Assembly: GCA_038030265.1 (NCBI GenBank)
Contig: CM075938.1
Location: forward strand, 21,305,009 to 21,369,008
DNA: 64,000 nucleotides
Direction: 5' to 3'
Source of the DNA: Corythucha ciliata
Taxonomy: Eukaryota > Arthropoda > Insecta > Hemiptera > Tingidae
How positions within the stretch are numbered: position 1 is the first letter of the stretch; every line of letters begins with the position of its first letter. Positions 35,832-47,700 of this stretch are shown here, piece after piece. Made by a program: the position numbers and the translations under genes. The notes under the pieces are model-generated. The model made no database searches and was not told the origin of the DNA. It worked only from the letters and a program-made list of their open reading frames with translations.

Positions 35832-35949
35832 TCAATGGATTAGGCGGTGACGACCTATCGGAACGCGCCATAATAGCGGCAATGGAGAAATCCGTCGCTC
35901 GAGCTTTGGCCGACGGAGGTAGATCTTCTTGCATAGTTCCAACGAGCAT
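35832..35949 (-). CDS. mid: T-box gene (Tbx20/H15/midline class), first coding exon with eh1 motif
   Basis: The exon encodes 39 codons plus one base, starting at ATG 35949. Residues 18-29 include ATDFSIAAIMAR, an eh1-type FSIAAxM motif. Such motifs recruit Groucho-type co-repressors, and one lies near the N-terminus in Tbx20-class proteins. The donor A|GTGAGT leaves phase 1, which matches the acceptor at 33965. Without splicing, the frame meets a stop two codons later. A second ATG lies five codons downstream of the first. Just upstream, TTTTCTCCCCGGCCACAG resembles a splice acceptor, so a further 5' exon (untranslated or coding) may exist. The exon is easy to miss because it is short. Confidence 0.82.
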
Positions 35950-35957
35950 TATTTCGC

Positions 35958-38900
35958 TGTGGCCGGGGAGAAAACTCAGGAAAAAAAACAAACTTGTATT
36001 TACACCGATTTGGTTCGCCTACAGCATTGTAGAAATTTTTTTTTTCTCGCAAGGTTGGAACCCCGGATTTTTTTTTTGCTGCGCGGCTCCAAAACTGTCG
36101 AGGAGTGTGAGGTGGTCGAGGCGAGATTTCAAAGAAGAAGTGTGATAAATTATAAACAAACGACGGGGGCAAATAAAATAAAAAAAAAACAACCCCCGGG
36201 GGCGGCGCAGCGAAGAAACTATTAGCAGTGTGGGTGTGTGTGTGTGTGAGGCTAATAAGCAGGCGTACTTCAATACCCCGACGTGCTTCAAACGGACTCC
36301 GCGCACAGACTAAAAGTCGTTCTTACTTAGGGATCCGAAAGGGGTCGAAGGGGGACCCCTCTGTTGTTGGTTGAAAAAAAAAAAAAAAGATGGAGGGGTT
36401 TAATGGATGGGAGGGGGGTTTGGAAATGGAAATGACGGTGGATGACAGAACCTGGGGTTTGGGGAGGGGTTAAGTGTATCCCGTTGGAGGCCCTCTCATC
36501 ACCACCCATCCTACCAAGTCGGCAGAACCTTTAAAAACCTCCTTGATTAGGTGGTTTCAAATGTTGGTTGGGGGGGTGTGAAAGGCGGGGCACTTGTCCC
36601 CCCCCCCATTTCATAAGGTTCCGCCCACTGTAATAGTAATCCTGACCCCTTCGCGTAAAGGAGGAGAGTTTTGTTTCGCGCCGTTGGCTCCACCTCTTCT
36701 CCTCAATTCATCGCCTTATCTTTCACACCTCCTTTCTCAACCAACGGAGAATCCCCCCCCCCTCCCAACTATGGTACGCGGAACAACGCAATCTTATTTT
36801 TCGATGTCTTTACGACACTCTTTCCTTACGGGTTTCCTTCATCCCTTACCCCTTCCCCCGTCCTAGCACTGTCATTGTAATCAATGGACGATGAGCAGAA
36901 GGCTGTGGAAAAGCAGTGCTACGGTTTATCAACGCAACCTCTCACCCATTACTCTCAGGTTGTGAGTTATGGTGGTGAGGGGAGGGGAGTTGCTTAGCCC
37001 GTAGAAAGAAAAGATTTCTATTTACAACTTTTAACCCCCTCACACCACCAGACACCACCCAGACTCCCAGAGTTAAGCTCGCAATTCGGTGTGTTGTGGG
37101 TTGAGATGAGGGATGAAGGGACACAGTGTGGTTGTGTTGAGGTTCGACGGGTGGTTGGTGGGGGGAGGGTTTGAATTTGATTTGGGCCCTCTAGATGCTT
37201 TCGCGGGATTTCCACGTCGGATTGGCGAGGGCTTTTAGGGGTTCTTCCATTCAAATTTGAATTAACAATTTTGGAGCTGGCAAATAAAAGCAGTAAATTT
37301 AAAACAAACTGGCTTTGACACAAGCCCTGTTAACATCGCTCTTATATTGCACAACGTTTTTCGTTGCATGAAAAGGAAAATTTCCCTGACCTTTTATTCT
37401 CGGTTTTCCTCATATAGTCCCTTGCCTGAGACAACCCGTCCCACGAAAGTCTGTTCCCCCACACCCACCCATAAATCGCGTTCTGCGTGTGTCTCGCAGT
37501 TTTCACAGGTGACTATTCATTTCCTGAGGGGATAAGCTACTGACCTACACGTATATATGGCCAAAACGAGGCCCGGAAACTGTCAATTTAACATTCGTGA
37601 TATTGTCAACATAGCCGTTTGAATATTGTTGGTAGGAATTGTTAATTTTTTCCTCCTGTATATGGCATCACGTGGGAAAACGAATTTTATTATTATGATA
37701 ATGACCTGCGGGGAGGAACGCTGTCAGGTGTACGTCATAAAGTTGAGGATGACAACTAATTAGACTGCGATAATGGCAATGCGGAGCGCTTTTAATTGGA
37801 TTTCAAGGTTGAGCTAAATTCAGGCGTTTTTTTTTCACGATATAATTTGCATATAGTTTTATGAGGTCTTGAGGATATTTATGCGACCGCTACCAGCAGG
37901 AAAATTATCACCTGCTAATGACGAATGAAATAATTCCACATATACAATTAAAACAAAACCGGGCAAATAAATTGTTGGGGGGGGGGATCCAAGTTTTCTC
38001 GGTAGAACAATAGAAACATTTGAAGTGATATGATGTCTTGTGTGTGAGAATGGGGAGAGTGCACAGCTTGAAATTCGTCAAAATTAAAAAAATAAATAAA
38101 TAAGTAAATAAAGAAAGAAAGAAAGAAAAAACTGAACCCGTCCCGAAGAAAAATCAGTGGGTGAGGTTGATATGAAATTCTAATGCTCGTAAGTTGTTTT
38201 TTGAGTGATGGGCCGAGTGACGATACACCATCGCAGCTACAAATCAACAACAGAGAAAACCCCCCCACTGAGAACTACTCAACAGTGGCTACCTGAATCT
38301 TTTTTTGAAGAAGACTAAGGAGAATTTTTTTTAAAAAAACCGCGTGGGAACCAATCGAGCCCCCCTCCACAAACTCCACCGCGGCCGCGTCCCACCCTCA
38401 AAAATATTAATACGAACTGTTTTAACGTGGCTAAACACGTTCAAAGAGTTTTAAAACGCTTTATTATGTTAATGGCATCTGTGCCTGAAATGTATAAATG
38501 ACCCCCAGTGGCAGTGGATGGAGGGAGGCCGTTCACTTGCTTTATCTCCGATGTATTTTTCAGGCGTAATTTTAATGAGTCCCGCCGAAAATTATTATGC
38601 CTTAAAATGTATAGGTTTTAATATTCAACAGACTATGAAAATTCTTTAATTATGAGCCTAAAAATATTGTGTAGAACCTGAAATGTACCACTAATTAACA
38701 AGCGAGATAAGAACAATCTTTTAATTTGTAATAATCATCAAGAAACTTTTTAATAACACGTGAAATTAGAAATTGCTGGCCCTCTCCTACGCTATAGGTT
38801 TCAAAACCTCGACCGATACTTTCTAAGTAACTCAAAACTACACATTTATTTATGTGCCCACGGGGTTGCCTTTAGATAAGACGGTATTTTCAAAGGGGGA

Positions 38901-40285
38901 AAGAAAACAAAACTTTGTTCTGAACAAAGGGACTATAGTGGAATGGTAAGGTTGGGGGGGGGGGTAATGGTATGGGATGCACAACTAAATCTCGTTTTAT
39001 TGTTAGGGCGGAACGGGCCTGACTGTCCTACAACCTTCCTCCTCGATCACAATATACTTTATAAGCGATTCACAAGGGGCGATATTGTCTCCCCCTCACC
39101 TCCCACCCTCCTTCTCATTCAATAACCGAGGGTTCCCCTACACGCAGCACGAAGAGATAATCCTCAATTAGACACAGCTCTATAGAGACTTATAACAGGA
39201 TTGAATGACTATGAGTTTCGTACTTTTTTTGTGTGTGTGGCATCCTCCCGTCCACGCACCCAGAGCCCCAAACGACTAAAACATCTCTTTCGACCACAAG
39301 TCACTATTTCGACACGCTAGAGTGATGAAGAGAAGGGGAGGGGAGGTGGCCTAATATGAAATTATACGCTTTTGCATCCTTTTAGCCCCCGCAGATGGAT
39401 TCAAACTAGCTTTAAACCGTGTGCCCACAGTATGCAGAGGATGATAACATAAATCTTCAATTTTTGAAGGCTGCTTTATTTTATTTTTTTAGAAGGACGT
39501 TGGTGAGAATTTAAAAAGAAGCCCCTCTCCGTACATTCAGCGTAGAAATCTTTAGATTAAGAAAAAAATAATCATTTTCGCCCATAAATTACAGGCTTGT
39601 TAAGGCTGGACCACAAAGCCTCTTCCTTGTCAGAAAATATTACCCCAGAGGGCTCATGATACTGAGGGGGGGAGGTTGGGTGAGAGAGAGAAAAAAAACC
39701 TTGGCAGGAGATTACTAAGGACAGGAGCGGTCACCACCACTCTTAAAGATTGTCAACAGGAGAGTTAAAAAGGTACAAGGATCCTCCCTGGTTCTCAAAT
39801 AATCCTCTTAAAAGAGGTGAAGTGAAAAGAGAGAGAAAGAGAGAAAAATGAAAAAGACCCTGAGTAGAGTTGAGTATGGGTGGTCTACTCCTAGTGTTGA
39901 TCCATTTTAGAAAAAGAATGACTTTTTGAGTGGCGGTGACGGTGTGTTGTCCAGAAAAGGGGAAGGGTGAATGACTAAATAGAGCGTTCCACTGAGGGAT
40001 GTCACTTCTAGGAAGTGACTCTTAGTGAGTCTTAAATCCGGGCTGTCTTGTCTCTTCGTTTAGAATAATTTTTGGAAACAGGTCTTTGAAACATTTTTGG
40101 GAGCAAAACAAGGCGACTTACTTATGGGGTGCCTCATCAAAATGAGCCTGCTCTCTGTCCTAGTATAGTACCTCCAAGGGAGAGTCCCTGGTCTCATAAT
40201 GGGAAAGGGTAAATAGCCAAATTCGTGCGTGGATTCATAGCTGTATTTAGGGAGATCAGCGAGTTTTGAGAAGCGGAGTGAGATG
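35958..40285. other. Upstream flank of the T-box gene and noncoding DNA
   Basis: The T-box promoter should lie in or beyond this stretch, but I cannot place a TATA box or start site. A GT microsatellite lies at 36232-36248. G/C runs occur near 36598, 36757, 37976 and 38953. No frame resembles a known protein. Confidence 0.45.
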
Positions 40286-41090
40286 GGCACGTGCCAAGGT
40301 GGTGGTGGTGTATGTTGTGGTTCTGGTGTAGGTACGGGTGGAGTGGAGGGTTAATCCGTGGCAAAATTCGTTCTGCCCCTGGAAACTAACCAAAGCGGCC
40401 ACAATCCAATGACTTCTCGGGGGAAACATCATCATCGGCTCGTCTCAACGCACCCACGTGGCCCCGTCAGTGGCTCCCAATCAGAGGCGCATAAAATATA
40501 GCGTGACATTTTGATGCCCGCGGGGCGGTGGTCATGGTGGGTGCACCTCCCACCTTCGCAATCAGTTGTATGCATGGAGTAGGCGACGACAAGAGACTGT
40601 AGGAGTGGGCTTCGAATGAATCAACGCCTGAGGCAGTATTGGACTATTAACCATGCTTGTAAACCTGACCAGACCCATAACGCATTAAATGGCGAAAACA
40701 TTCCTATTCGTTTGTTTACGCTTGTTTAGTCAAAATTTTCGTTTGTTTAGCATTTCTATAAACGCGGTTTTCATAAAAATTGAAGGCGGTGGTGGTGGTG
40801 TATGTTGTGGTTGTGGTTCGATTCCCTTCATGAGTCCGGATTACGTGCATTGACCAAGCCGATCAATGTTGTTTGGAAAAAGTAATGTTTCAAAACGCAC
40901 AACAAACGAAAAATGTGGCTAAAAAACGTAAACAAACGATTTTACGTCCAGATATGCCGCTAACCAAACGATTTCGGTCATGCGTCGGGGAGCGTGAGGG
41001 TAGCCGCATGCACAAAAGATTATTTGTTGTTTGAAGTGCTAGAGGGCTAAACAAACGGAAAAGGATGGCTAAAGGAGCGTTTAAACGGTT
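40286..41090. repeat. AAACAAACG repeat region, copy 1
   Basis: Units built on GGCTAAACAAACGA lie in plus orientation at 40880-41085 and in reverse at about 40715-40775. A separate direct duplication, GGTGGTGGTGTATGTTGTGG, occurs near 40292 and 40788. The stretch 40880-41065 is a diverged copy of 42440-42800 and lacks the MITE found there. Confidence 0.65.
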
Positions 41091-42325
41091 CAATCTCATG
41101 GCTCAATTTCATTGATTCAATTAAATTGAAACGTGTAAACCAAAGTCGTATAGACAGCCAAGTTATTCAGCTCGAAATAAAAAGTGATTACCAAACGTGA
41201 GTTTGAAATTTTGCTCCCATTAGATCTCACTACCATCGCCTTGATTTCGAAGAGAAAATACTTATCCTTTTTTAAATTAAAAAATTTCCATTTCTGCCGA
41301 AAAATCGCGAAATAAACGATCTTGAGTAATTTTGAAAGAGGCCGAAGAAATTTTTCCGGCCCTTGGGAAGTCAATACGCTCAGATTCGGTGTGAATAAAT
41401 GGTGGAGGATTTTTTTCTTTTTTTTTTCTTGACAAATCAAAAATCCCCGTTTCCCACAACTTAGAGAAGCTGTCGGGGCCACATAAAATTGTGACGAAAT
41501 GGCTAATCCTGGAAGAAAAAAGTGAGCTCTTTCCGAATCTGTTTTCAAAAGTTGCAGAAAGTCACCAGGGAACCGATTACATCACATTTAGATTAGAAAA
41601 GTGACGTGAGCCTGATATCTCGAAGAGCTTTGATTTTCGGACCGTGGTGCGTAGGATATTTTCAATCGCAAACGATAATTAAGAAAACAAAACAGTATTT
41701 CTAAGGTCCTCCGCACACGAGTCGTCGGTGATACCAAAGGTATAATTTCGCGTCCTCCTCGTCAACGTCGGGTTATTTAGCCGTAGTTCACAGTAAAAAA
41801 GTGTCAACGACTCAAATTTTCGATACAGGAGAAACATGGAACCTCCTCATTGTAGAAAACCTTCGATGAGAGACGACCCGTGTGCTCAAGTCTTCGATTA
41901 TATTTGACAGTTGAAAAATTCGAATCCTCTCTTAGTCGAGAAAACCCGATTCCACTTCGAAGGCCTTATTTTGAACAATTCCTGTCAGTTATACCTAAAC
42001 AATTTTTTTTAAAGATACCCCTTCGCAAGCCGTATGTTGTTATGCATGTGCGGAGTCATTCGAGGGAATAAATTTGCTTGCATAGACTCCACAGAACATA
42101 TACATAATGTCTCAATGCGATGGTAGTGCGATCTAGCGGGAGCAAAATTTCTAACCCGCTGGTCTCGCGAGCTCTTCTAGTAAGCTTCATAACTTGGTTT
42201 TCTATATGACTTTGGTCTAAACATATTTTCAATGATATTGCTCCATCAAATTTCTATAATAAAACGTGATGGCCGAGCCATTCAATGAAATGTCTTCCAT
42301 CATATTGAGCAATGAGATTGAACCG
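41091..42325. other. Noncoding stretch with a truncated MITE-2 copy
   Basis: At 42048-42108 the words GGAGTCATTCGAGGGAATAAA and TAGACTCCACAGAACATA match the MITE-2 copy at 50381-50504. The frame of 143 codons at 41117-41548 on the minus strand has no recognised domain. Confidence 0.45.
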
Positions 42326-42860
42326 TGTAAACGCGCCTTAAAAAACGTGAAAAAAATGATATTATGGCTAGAATTGGCGCTAAACAAAAGATTCCGTTCA
42401 TGGGTCGGGTTACGTTAAAAGTTGGCCGAACCCATCTATGTTTTTTGATAGAATAATGTTACGAGTTGCTAAACAAACGAAAAATACGGCTAAACAAACG
42501 ATTTCACCCCCCAGATACGACGCTAAACAAACGAGTTCGGTCTTGGGCCGAAGCCAAGTTCATTTGTTGTTTGAAGTGCGTGAGGCCCCGCGCACACTAG
42601 TAGAAAAAAGACGCCGACGCGCAAGTCGGCGTCTTTTTCCTCGGGGAAGAGACGACTCTCGCGTACGCGTCCAATGTGAAAGGCCCCACAGAGTTCTACG
42701 TGTTTTTACTGCATGAGTCGGACGCTGACGCGCGCGTCGGCGTCTTTTTTCTCCTGGTGTGCGCGGGGCCTGAGGGTCTAAACAAACGAAAATATCGGCT
42801 GAACAAACGATATTATGGCTAGAAATGGCGCTAAACAAACGATTCCGTTCATAAAAGGGG
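42326..42860 (+). repeat. AAACAAACG repeat region, copy 2 (interrupted by a MITE)
   Basis: Units such as GCTAAACAAACGAAAAATA and GGCTAAACAAACGATTTC flank the element at 42584-42770. Alignment with 40880-41065 shows that the flanks were once contiguous. Confidence 0.7.
42584..42770. mobile_element. MITE-3: GC-rich element with nested palindromes (187 bp)
   Basis: The left end GGCCCCGCGCACAC is matched by GTGTGCGCGGGGCC at the right, with TIR similarity extending about 38 bp into GAAAAAAGACGCCGACGCG. TGA flanks both ends (42581-42583 and 42771-42773). Each end also contains its own hairpin. The left one pairs AAAAAGACGCCGAC with GTCGGCGTCTTTTT at 42605-42638. A GGCC-type TIR with a 3-bp duplication resembles PIF/Harbinger-type MITEs, although TGA is not the usual target triplet. 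There is no coding capacity. Confidence 0.85.
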
Positions 42861-43275
42861 ATTGCCTCCCTTCCCCTTTACACCAACCTCACCAGTCGGA
42901 GCGGCGATCCGTCCTGCTCCATCACAACGGAGCGGGGAAATCCGCTCTTCTCAATCGCCATCCGACCGCCTACTGCACCTCTGTAAAACGCCCACCTTCA
43001 CGGGGTCCACGCTGAGTGTTGTCAGAATGGCCGTCTGACAACAGCCAACGGGCGGGGCGGTCTTGCATGTCTCGGGCCATCCCACGTCGAACGGCGATTG
43101 TCGCCTTCTCACAATGGGAAAGGGTCACATTAATGACCTAACCCATTAGTCCCAGGGACAAGACACAAACCGGGTTGTGGTTGGACCTTTGCTGTGGCTG
43201 GGCCTTCTCTGTGCTTGAGACGTTGCTGTCGTTGAAGGTTCTACTGTAATTACAGCTTCGTTGAGGTTGAACCGG
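42861..43275. other. Noncoding stretch with a hairpin
   Basis: TGTTGTCAGA and TCTGACAACA form a perfect 10-bp stem with a 7-base loop at about 43017-43043, within a GC-richer patch. No gene was recognised. Confidence 0.45.
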
Positions 43276-43527
43276 GGGGTGATTCTGTAACTTGCGAAAT
43301 TTACGTGTCGTAAAATAGGAGAAGGGCGAGGGGGAGGTACCTCGTTGCCATGGTATTTACGATACCTAGTGAACTAAACTGTGGAATTTTCTCGCTAGAA
43401 TGTGTGGTCTCGAATAAAAAGTAATAAATTCTTGACAAATGCGTAGAAAAACCAAGGCAACGGGGTACATCCTCTCCCCCTCCTTCCCAGTTACGACACG
43501 TAAATTTTGCGAGTTACAAAATACCCC
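43276..43527. mobile_element. MITE-4 with ~75-bp terminal inverted repeats
   Basis: The left arm (about 43276-43350) starts GGGGTGATTCTGTAACTTGC and contains AAATTTACGTGTCGTAA. The right arm (about 43453-43527) is its inverse, ending TTACAAAATACCCC. The arms match at roughly 80 percent by eye, around an interior of about 100 bp with no gene. Confidence 0.8.
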
Positions 43528-44160
43528 ATGTCTTTGATTGGGCCTTGTGGGGCCATTGTACTGTGTTGGGGCCTTCTTTGGGGGTTTTTGAGTTTGGCTG
43601 CATTGGAGCTTCACTGTGGTTTTATGTTGGCCTTTCGAGAAAGAAGCGAGGGTGGCACTGGGTCTGCTACTCACCCAGTTGAAAGGACCTCATTGAGTTT
43701 TGTCCCTGTTCTCGAATATTCTCTCCACGGTTCAGGTAGTTTGGTACCGATCAAAAGTGCGGTCATAAATGAGCGTTTGGTCTTGCCATTTCAGTCAATT
43801 TTCTCAACTCCTCGGGCGTGGAGGCAAGTGGCCAAAAACGGGCGCGTCCCTTCGTGGTTTGACCAAATTCGAAGCTTTCCCTGGTTTCGGGACTTTGAAA
43901 CGTCCGTTTAACAAAAAAACAACAATACAATGCAATTGAGGAGGGGGGGGGGGACAATTTTTCATCGTCCAAGGGGGGCGTGACCGTGAAAAGGTTGAGA
44001 ACCACTAATCTATATACGTATAACTAGGTATAGTGCCCGTTGTAAAAGTTTTTTATTTTTATTTATTTCTTCAATTTATTACATATTTTCTGTAGGAGTG
44101 AACAAATCGATTTATTGACATGATGCAACCCGTTCGAGAGTCCATCACTAAGTGAACAGA
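43528..44160. other. Noncoding stretch, no gene recognised
   Basis: The frame of 134 codons on the plus strand (43507-43911) overlaps the MITE-4 end and has no recognised domain. A G run lies near 43940-43953. Confidence 0.4.
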
Positions 44161-44164
44161 CTAT

Positions 44165-44775
44165 AGTAAAAAAAAATCCATTATCGCTGATTTCGCGATG
44201 AACAAGATCGATTCGCGAGTTTGACCATTCGTAAAACCAATGTCGAGGAGTTGAGTTGTTGAAAAATTGTTAATTTAGAGGGATTGTTTCTTTAAAAACG
44301 CGAATTTTGGTGGGTTTAGCAACGGAAAGCCCCAATTTTGGTTCTTCATAAACAAAATTCGCGGTGTTGGGCCACTCAAAAACCTGATTTGTAGCTTTGA
44401 CACTTTAAAAAAAACAATGTCGCTTGGTTTAGTCGTTGAACATTTTGTAGTCTTGGTCCTTGAAAAATCAATATCACGGGTTTTATCTCCAAACAAACTA
44501 TTTTTGCTGTGTTGAGCCATTTGAAAACCCGAATTTCACGGGTTTGGTTCTCCCAAAAACAGTACTCGAGGCGTTTAGCTCACTCAAAAACCATTTTCGT
44601 TCGATTGGCACATCAAAAAAACGATTTCACGGGGCTCGAGGTTGGACCTTTAAAAAGCTATGTACCTGGGGTTCATAGTCGTTGAAAATACAATTTCGTG
44701 GATGGGTTCTGTCCTCATAAAACCCAATTTTTCCTGTTTTGGCCGCCGTTAAAAAGACCAAAGGACGCCATGGAT
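44165..44775 (+). repeat. Family A ~30-bp degenerate tandem array
   Basis: Units such as CACGGGTTTGGTTCTCCCAA and AAAACCCGAATTTCACGGG recur about every 30-35 bp in the same orientation as the 21.6 kb array. An isolated reverse unit occurs nearby at about 45080-45115. Confidence 0.65.
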
Positions 44776-47700
44776 GTTGGCTTTGTTTAATTCTTCCGGT
44801 TCTGTGTGTGGGGATTTGCGAGAGGGGGAGTGTGCTCTGAGCTGTGAGTGGTGGTGAGGTCTAACAAATCAACCGCCCCGATCTGGGCTGCCATTCTGGC
44901 GTCACTTTCACCGGTACCAGTACTCACCTCTGGGTCGCTTTCATTGCGGTTTTTACGGGTTGACGGGCTCTCTTCTAGCCGACAGCCCTGTGGCCGGGGG
45001 AGATCCAACGGCCAGAAAGTTTATTTCGGTCACTCTTGAGGGGCCGCGAGGAAATCGGTCAAGTAAGCCAGTGCTGTGAAATGTGTTTTTGAATTACCCA
45101 AACCCACGAAATTGTTGTTTTGTTGGTTTTTAATTTTTACTACCGTGTTTTCTGTTAGCTAATTTATCAGATACACTGAGAGAAGTGGGTATTTGTAGAA
45201 AAATGGTTAATCATGGTGGTTATAGTCACTCAGTGAAGAAGCTAAAATGGTTGCTATATTTAGAGCTGTTGAGGTGCCTTCGTCCGCAATGGACCTTGCG
45301 CCCCCCAGGCAGTGCCGTTCTTGGGCTTGATGGAGGACTTCTGCAACGTGCGATGTGGTTCACAGAGCATCTGGTAACTCTGACCCTGACCGGTTGAAGA
45401 GATGTCGAGTTGTTGGACCGATGGTGGGTGGTGGGAAGCTATACGCGTTTGGGAAATTGGTTAATTGGAGATGCGGGAAGTGGGCTCCACAGGTAGGGCG
45501 TCTTTAGGATGCCAAAAAAGTCAATTTTTTGGTTTAACGGGGAAGCACTGAAGGGATGAATTTTGAGGGAGAGCCCACCACCGCTAAGGAATCCAGAAAC
45601 CGTTGATGTGAGGGGAGGGGTATTTAATTTGATCAGACTGAATTCTATACTGTATACCTACCCCACTCTAAACACATTCATGTGTTAAAAGATTCCAGAG
45701 CCTTGGTGCAGTGATGCCTCTTTTGAATGTAATTTCCAAGGGGACCCCCAGCCCACCATGCACTACGCCACTGCTCTCAAATTGACCGAAAAAGTGACAT
45801 TTTTCTCTTTGGACGAAGGCTTTATGGTCTCAGGACGGCAATCGCGGGAAAATTCGTGGGGCTTCTGAAAAAGTGCCAAAGTGGCCGGAAGCTCTGGGTG
45901 AACCACTTCAACGGATATTCTGCTCGAAAATAGTTTTTCGACTTTCGAATTACTCGTGTCCAAAATACCTCAAGACACGTGGATTCAACGTGGATCCAAT
46001 TTGAAATTAGGTCCATTGGACGCTGGGAAACTGCCCTTTGCCCACAACTACGTTACTACGTACTGTTGGAAGGGCTTTACCCTCGTCTTCATAACAATAA
46101 TACGGATAAAAAAATATCAGAGTTCTAACAACACCCCCTCCCTTATATCCCAACACTTCCGTGAACCACAGCAGGTTTACTTTTTGACGTAGTCATACAA
46201 ATTACACTCTGAGCCTATTCCTGCAGATCATTTTTCCCCCCTACATACCATTGCTATAACCTTCCCAGTCATATTCATCATTCGGTGTTTTTTTCTCTGT
46301 TTCTGTGAGACAACTTACCCTCCTCAAACCGGCCAACAATTTTTATTTCACCTAACCCGCCAGCCATACGGACAGAAGAGGGTATTTTTTTTTTAGAGAG
46401 GAGGGTCGTATCGACTTTATCCGCATACTCACTCACTCTCTCCGGAGGGTTAGGCGAGGATTAAGCCGTCAAGTCAAGTTTTTCGAAAGTCCAAACCACC
46501 GCCTCCACCGCCCCTGCATTTTTTTTTTCTGCGCTAATCCGCATACGAACGTGCTGCACGACGTTTCCAAGCGTGCTCAACGTAGTGATGGGTGTGGAGG
46601 GGGGATGAAAAAATAAATAAATAATACCAACTTCTTCCCCCTACATCTAAACTCAATTTTTGGGAAAGTATTTTTACGTTCGTGTCAGCGGAGGTCTCCA
46701 TGACAAATGGACGACTCTGGGGAACGTGTAATCCTCAGAGACAAGTTTGTTTTATTAATTTTTTTTCGTCCTTTCTTTTAGTGCGTCTGCAGAATTGTTA
46801 ATGCAGGAAATCTGAAAAGGTAGGGGAGAGGCATGTAGTTGATGTTTCTGAGTGGAAGCTATTAGTAGAAACACGGGATGCTAATTTCGATGCTCAAAGA
46901 ACGCAGCTGACGATTCATTGAAGGCTTTCGCATTTTTTCCCCCGTGACGGTCGTATTACTGAAAACGTCATTCTTAACCAAGCCGGATCTTTTTGGTAAA
47001 ACAGTTTCGGACCAATATGTTGACAAAACCCCTTATAGGAACATCACGTAATGTAAAATAAGCTCAGCCCCCTAACCCACTACATTTTTCCATGCATAAA
47101 AAAAAATGGCGACGGTTTAAGATAGCATGCTGTTACAAGTGATTCGTCCTGCACACCGCTAAGAAAAATATTATAAGCTGTAGAGCGGGTTGGAATACAA
47201 AAAAAGTTCCTCTTTTAAAGCATGCCTCGCCTCGTAATATTGTATCGTGGGTGTGGGTTGAAAGGGCGTGGGGAAGGCAAACAAAAGGGGTGAAATATAT
47301 CAGTGGACAACTGCTACCCTTTTTAGAACTTTCTTATTTTGGGGACAGTTTCTTCCAGTCTGCGCAATAAGAGAAAGTGGGATGCTTGAAATGGGAACAA
47401 GTGCCGACTTACCTTATTTTTTCTAAGTGTGATAAAAAAGTCTCCCCCCCCCTCACCCACTGTGTATACCTTAAAGCTTGAATGCCTCATCCTCTTTTTT
47501 TGGTGCTCGTGAAAAAGAGTGACGGTATGGTGGGGGGACGGGTAATTAACTTTTAAGAAGCCTTTTAGTAATGTCGTACATTATAAAGCTTCTTCAGAAG
47601 GCAGGACGAAGTAAGGCATCGAAGGAAAAGGCGTCGGGGGTTTATTTCTTAGTTAATTAACTTCAACTCTTCAACAAAAAGGGTTTATTAGTCTTGAGTA

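Noticed and set aside
35855..36172. Minus-strand frame of 105 codons across the T-box first exon
   Set aside because: The eh1 motif and the splice phase lie in a different frame, so this one is a shadow.
40800..40830. GGTTCGATTCCC resembling a tRNA T-arm
   Set aside because: No acceptor stem, D-arm or anticodon arm could be built around it.
42605..42638. GC stem followed by T5, resembling a bacterial rho-independent terminator
   Set aside because: The window is eukaryotic and the hairpin is part of a MITE terminal repeat with a matching copy at the other end.
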